This document shows positions 62,996-64,000 of a stretch of 64,000 nt of DNA, in pieces. Numbering within the stretch: the stretch's first letter is position 1; each line of letters starts with the position of its first letter. A model generated the notes under the pieces. That model ran no database searches and was not told the origin of the DNA. It saw only the letters and a list, made by a program, of their open reading frames with translations. The position numbers were made by a program, and so were the translations under genes. The DNA is taken from positions 25,591,049 through 25,655,048 of the forward strand of contig NC_061816.1 of the NCBI RefSeq assembly GCF_021462225.1, in the 5' to 3' direction. The stretch comes from Girardinichthys multiradiatus (Eukaryota; Chordata; Actinopteri; Cyprinodontiformes; Goodeidae).

Positions 62996-64000
62996 TAGTT
63001 TCAATATTATAAGCTAAGTAAAGACACAAACAGTTAAAATGGAGTTTAAACGAAAATTCAACATGGAAGACTCACCACCCCACCACGTTTAATCACTCCT
63101 CACTGGCTGCTCCAATCAACGGCAGGTCCGCACTCCTCCTCAGCCAATCATCTCCCAGGGCATCACTTTTTAAGACCCTCTGCATGGAAAACACCGCTCT
63201 TCTGCTGAGCTTCAATGAGCAGCTGCGACATGTCCGACTAGTTTCTGGCGACTTGGTGGTTCCTCGCACTGTTTTGTGACGAATTCCGCCCTCCTTCCTC
63301 CTTGTAGGAGCGTTCGACTGGCCTCCTGCCTTGATGGCCCCATTTCCCCTCGTCTCAGCTCCGGGCATGTGGACAGTGCCTTAAGAACTCCTCCAATCCT
63401 CCTACTATGCATCGCCAAGGTCGCCCTCCCTCGTCCATGGATTCTCTCCAGAGCTTCATATCTTATTTTACTCAGCTTCTCCGGGAGTTCGCCTCCAATT
63501 CTGCCACATCAGCATTTCCTCTTCTCCGCTCCGCCAACGTTCAAACCGTTCCTTGGCCCCTCCCACTGATATTCACCATCGCAACGCTCATCCTGGCTCG
63601 TCTCTAAGGGTGATATGTATCACTTCATTCTCTCTTCTCTACTGTTTCCTCATTCATATGCCCTTGTGTTTCCCACTCCTCTTTTACATTCAGGTAGATC
63701 ATGTACTCCCATGCATTCTAACATCTCACTCAGGCTCCGCTCCAAATCCTGCAGGGGCAACTCATTAATCTGGTTTCTCTCATTTTACTATCTCCCGAGG
63801 TTGACCACCATATCACTTTCCCTGATGGCTTTAGTGCTGTGTTTAAATTATCTACTCCCCACCTTTCTAAGAATCCTCTTTGGTGAGCTTTCGGCCGCCT
63901 TTAAGCATTTCAGAGACGTCTTCTGCTCTGTTATCTGAGCATAGAAAAAGCACGATACCTATTCCTCTCTCATCATCAACCTACATTTCAAACATGGCTT
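62996..64000. other. No recognised gene
   Basis: Moderately GC-rich, pyrimidine-rich sequence with overlapping frames on both strands (63212-63938). None shows a motif I recognise. It could be part of a further element cut by the window end. Confidence 0.35.

Noticed and set aside
63093..63938. Cluster of frames on both strands at the window end
   Set aside because: No recognisable motif, and the frames overlap on opposite strands; left as unassigned.

Overview
The window is vertebrate, and almost certainly teleost, genomic DNA made largely of transposable elements nested in one another. The evidence is several fish-type Tc1/mariner families, an RTE/Rex3-type LINE, L1 and L2-type LINEs with tails such as 'gaattgaattg', a hAT element, endogenous retroviruses and a fish Polinton. 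No bacterial operon, CRISPR array, rRNA or tRNA gene is visible. No intact host gene was found; one degraded exon-like host pseudogene lies near 19 kb. The species cannot be fixed from the sequence alone.

Layout. 1-2.1 kb: RTE-type LINE deletion derivative joined to a second LINE 3' end. 2.1-6.5 kb: L1 ORF2 C-terminus split by a DD38E Tc1 (A), with a DD34E Tc1 (C1) inserted at A's flanking TA. 7.7-9.0 kb: a complete DD36E Tc1/mariner with an intact 342-codon transposase. 9.8-12.6 kb: a long fold-back element with subterminal 21-bp repeats. 12.6-15.6 kb: a Tc1 relic holding a LINE fragment, then an L2-type LINE. 16.5-17.8 kb: LTR-retrotransposon protease and integrase remnants. 20.5-29.8 kb: a three-level nest in which a provirus (ERV1, LTRs identical by eye) sits in Tc1 D, which sits in Tc1 E. 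29.8-32.4 kb: L2-type LINE with an SGNH-esterase ORF1, interrupted by a 39-bp coding repeat. 32.4-40.2 kb: a decayed Polinton/Maverick (adintovirus-like) element with packaging ATPase, pX-like peptide, adenain-type protease, major capsid, pVI-like, penton-like and chromodomain-integrase genes plus an unassigned accessory cluster, but no polymerase B. 42.1-42.5 kb: inverted solo LTR related to ERV1. 42.8-44.4 kb: second DD34E Tc1 (C2), intact ORF. 44.6-46.7 kb: decayed hAT. 48.5-61.9 kb: a second, minus-strand provirus (ERV2; tRNA-Trp-like primer site, splice donor, gag, pro, pol, PPT, LTRs) broken by an RTE LINE, a DD38E Tc1 (B) and a DD34E Tc1 (C3) in its 5' LTR. 62-63 kb: another L2-type LINE 3' end.

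The genes form no host pathway. The Tc1 transposases (C1, C2 and the DD36E element) are the only full-length uninterrupted mobile-element ORFs. The retroviral, Polinton, hAT and LINE genes all carry stops, frameshifts or deletions. The most notable items are the Polinton with its unrecognised accessory genes, the young but coding-defective provirus ERV1, the fold-back element, and nests that give clear relative insertion orders.
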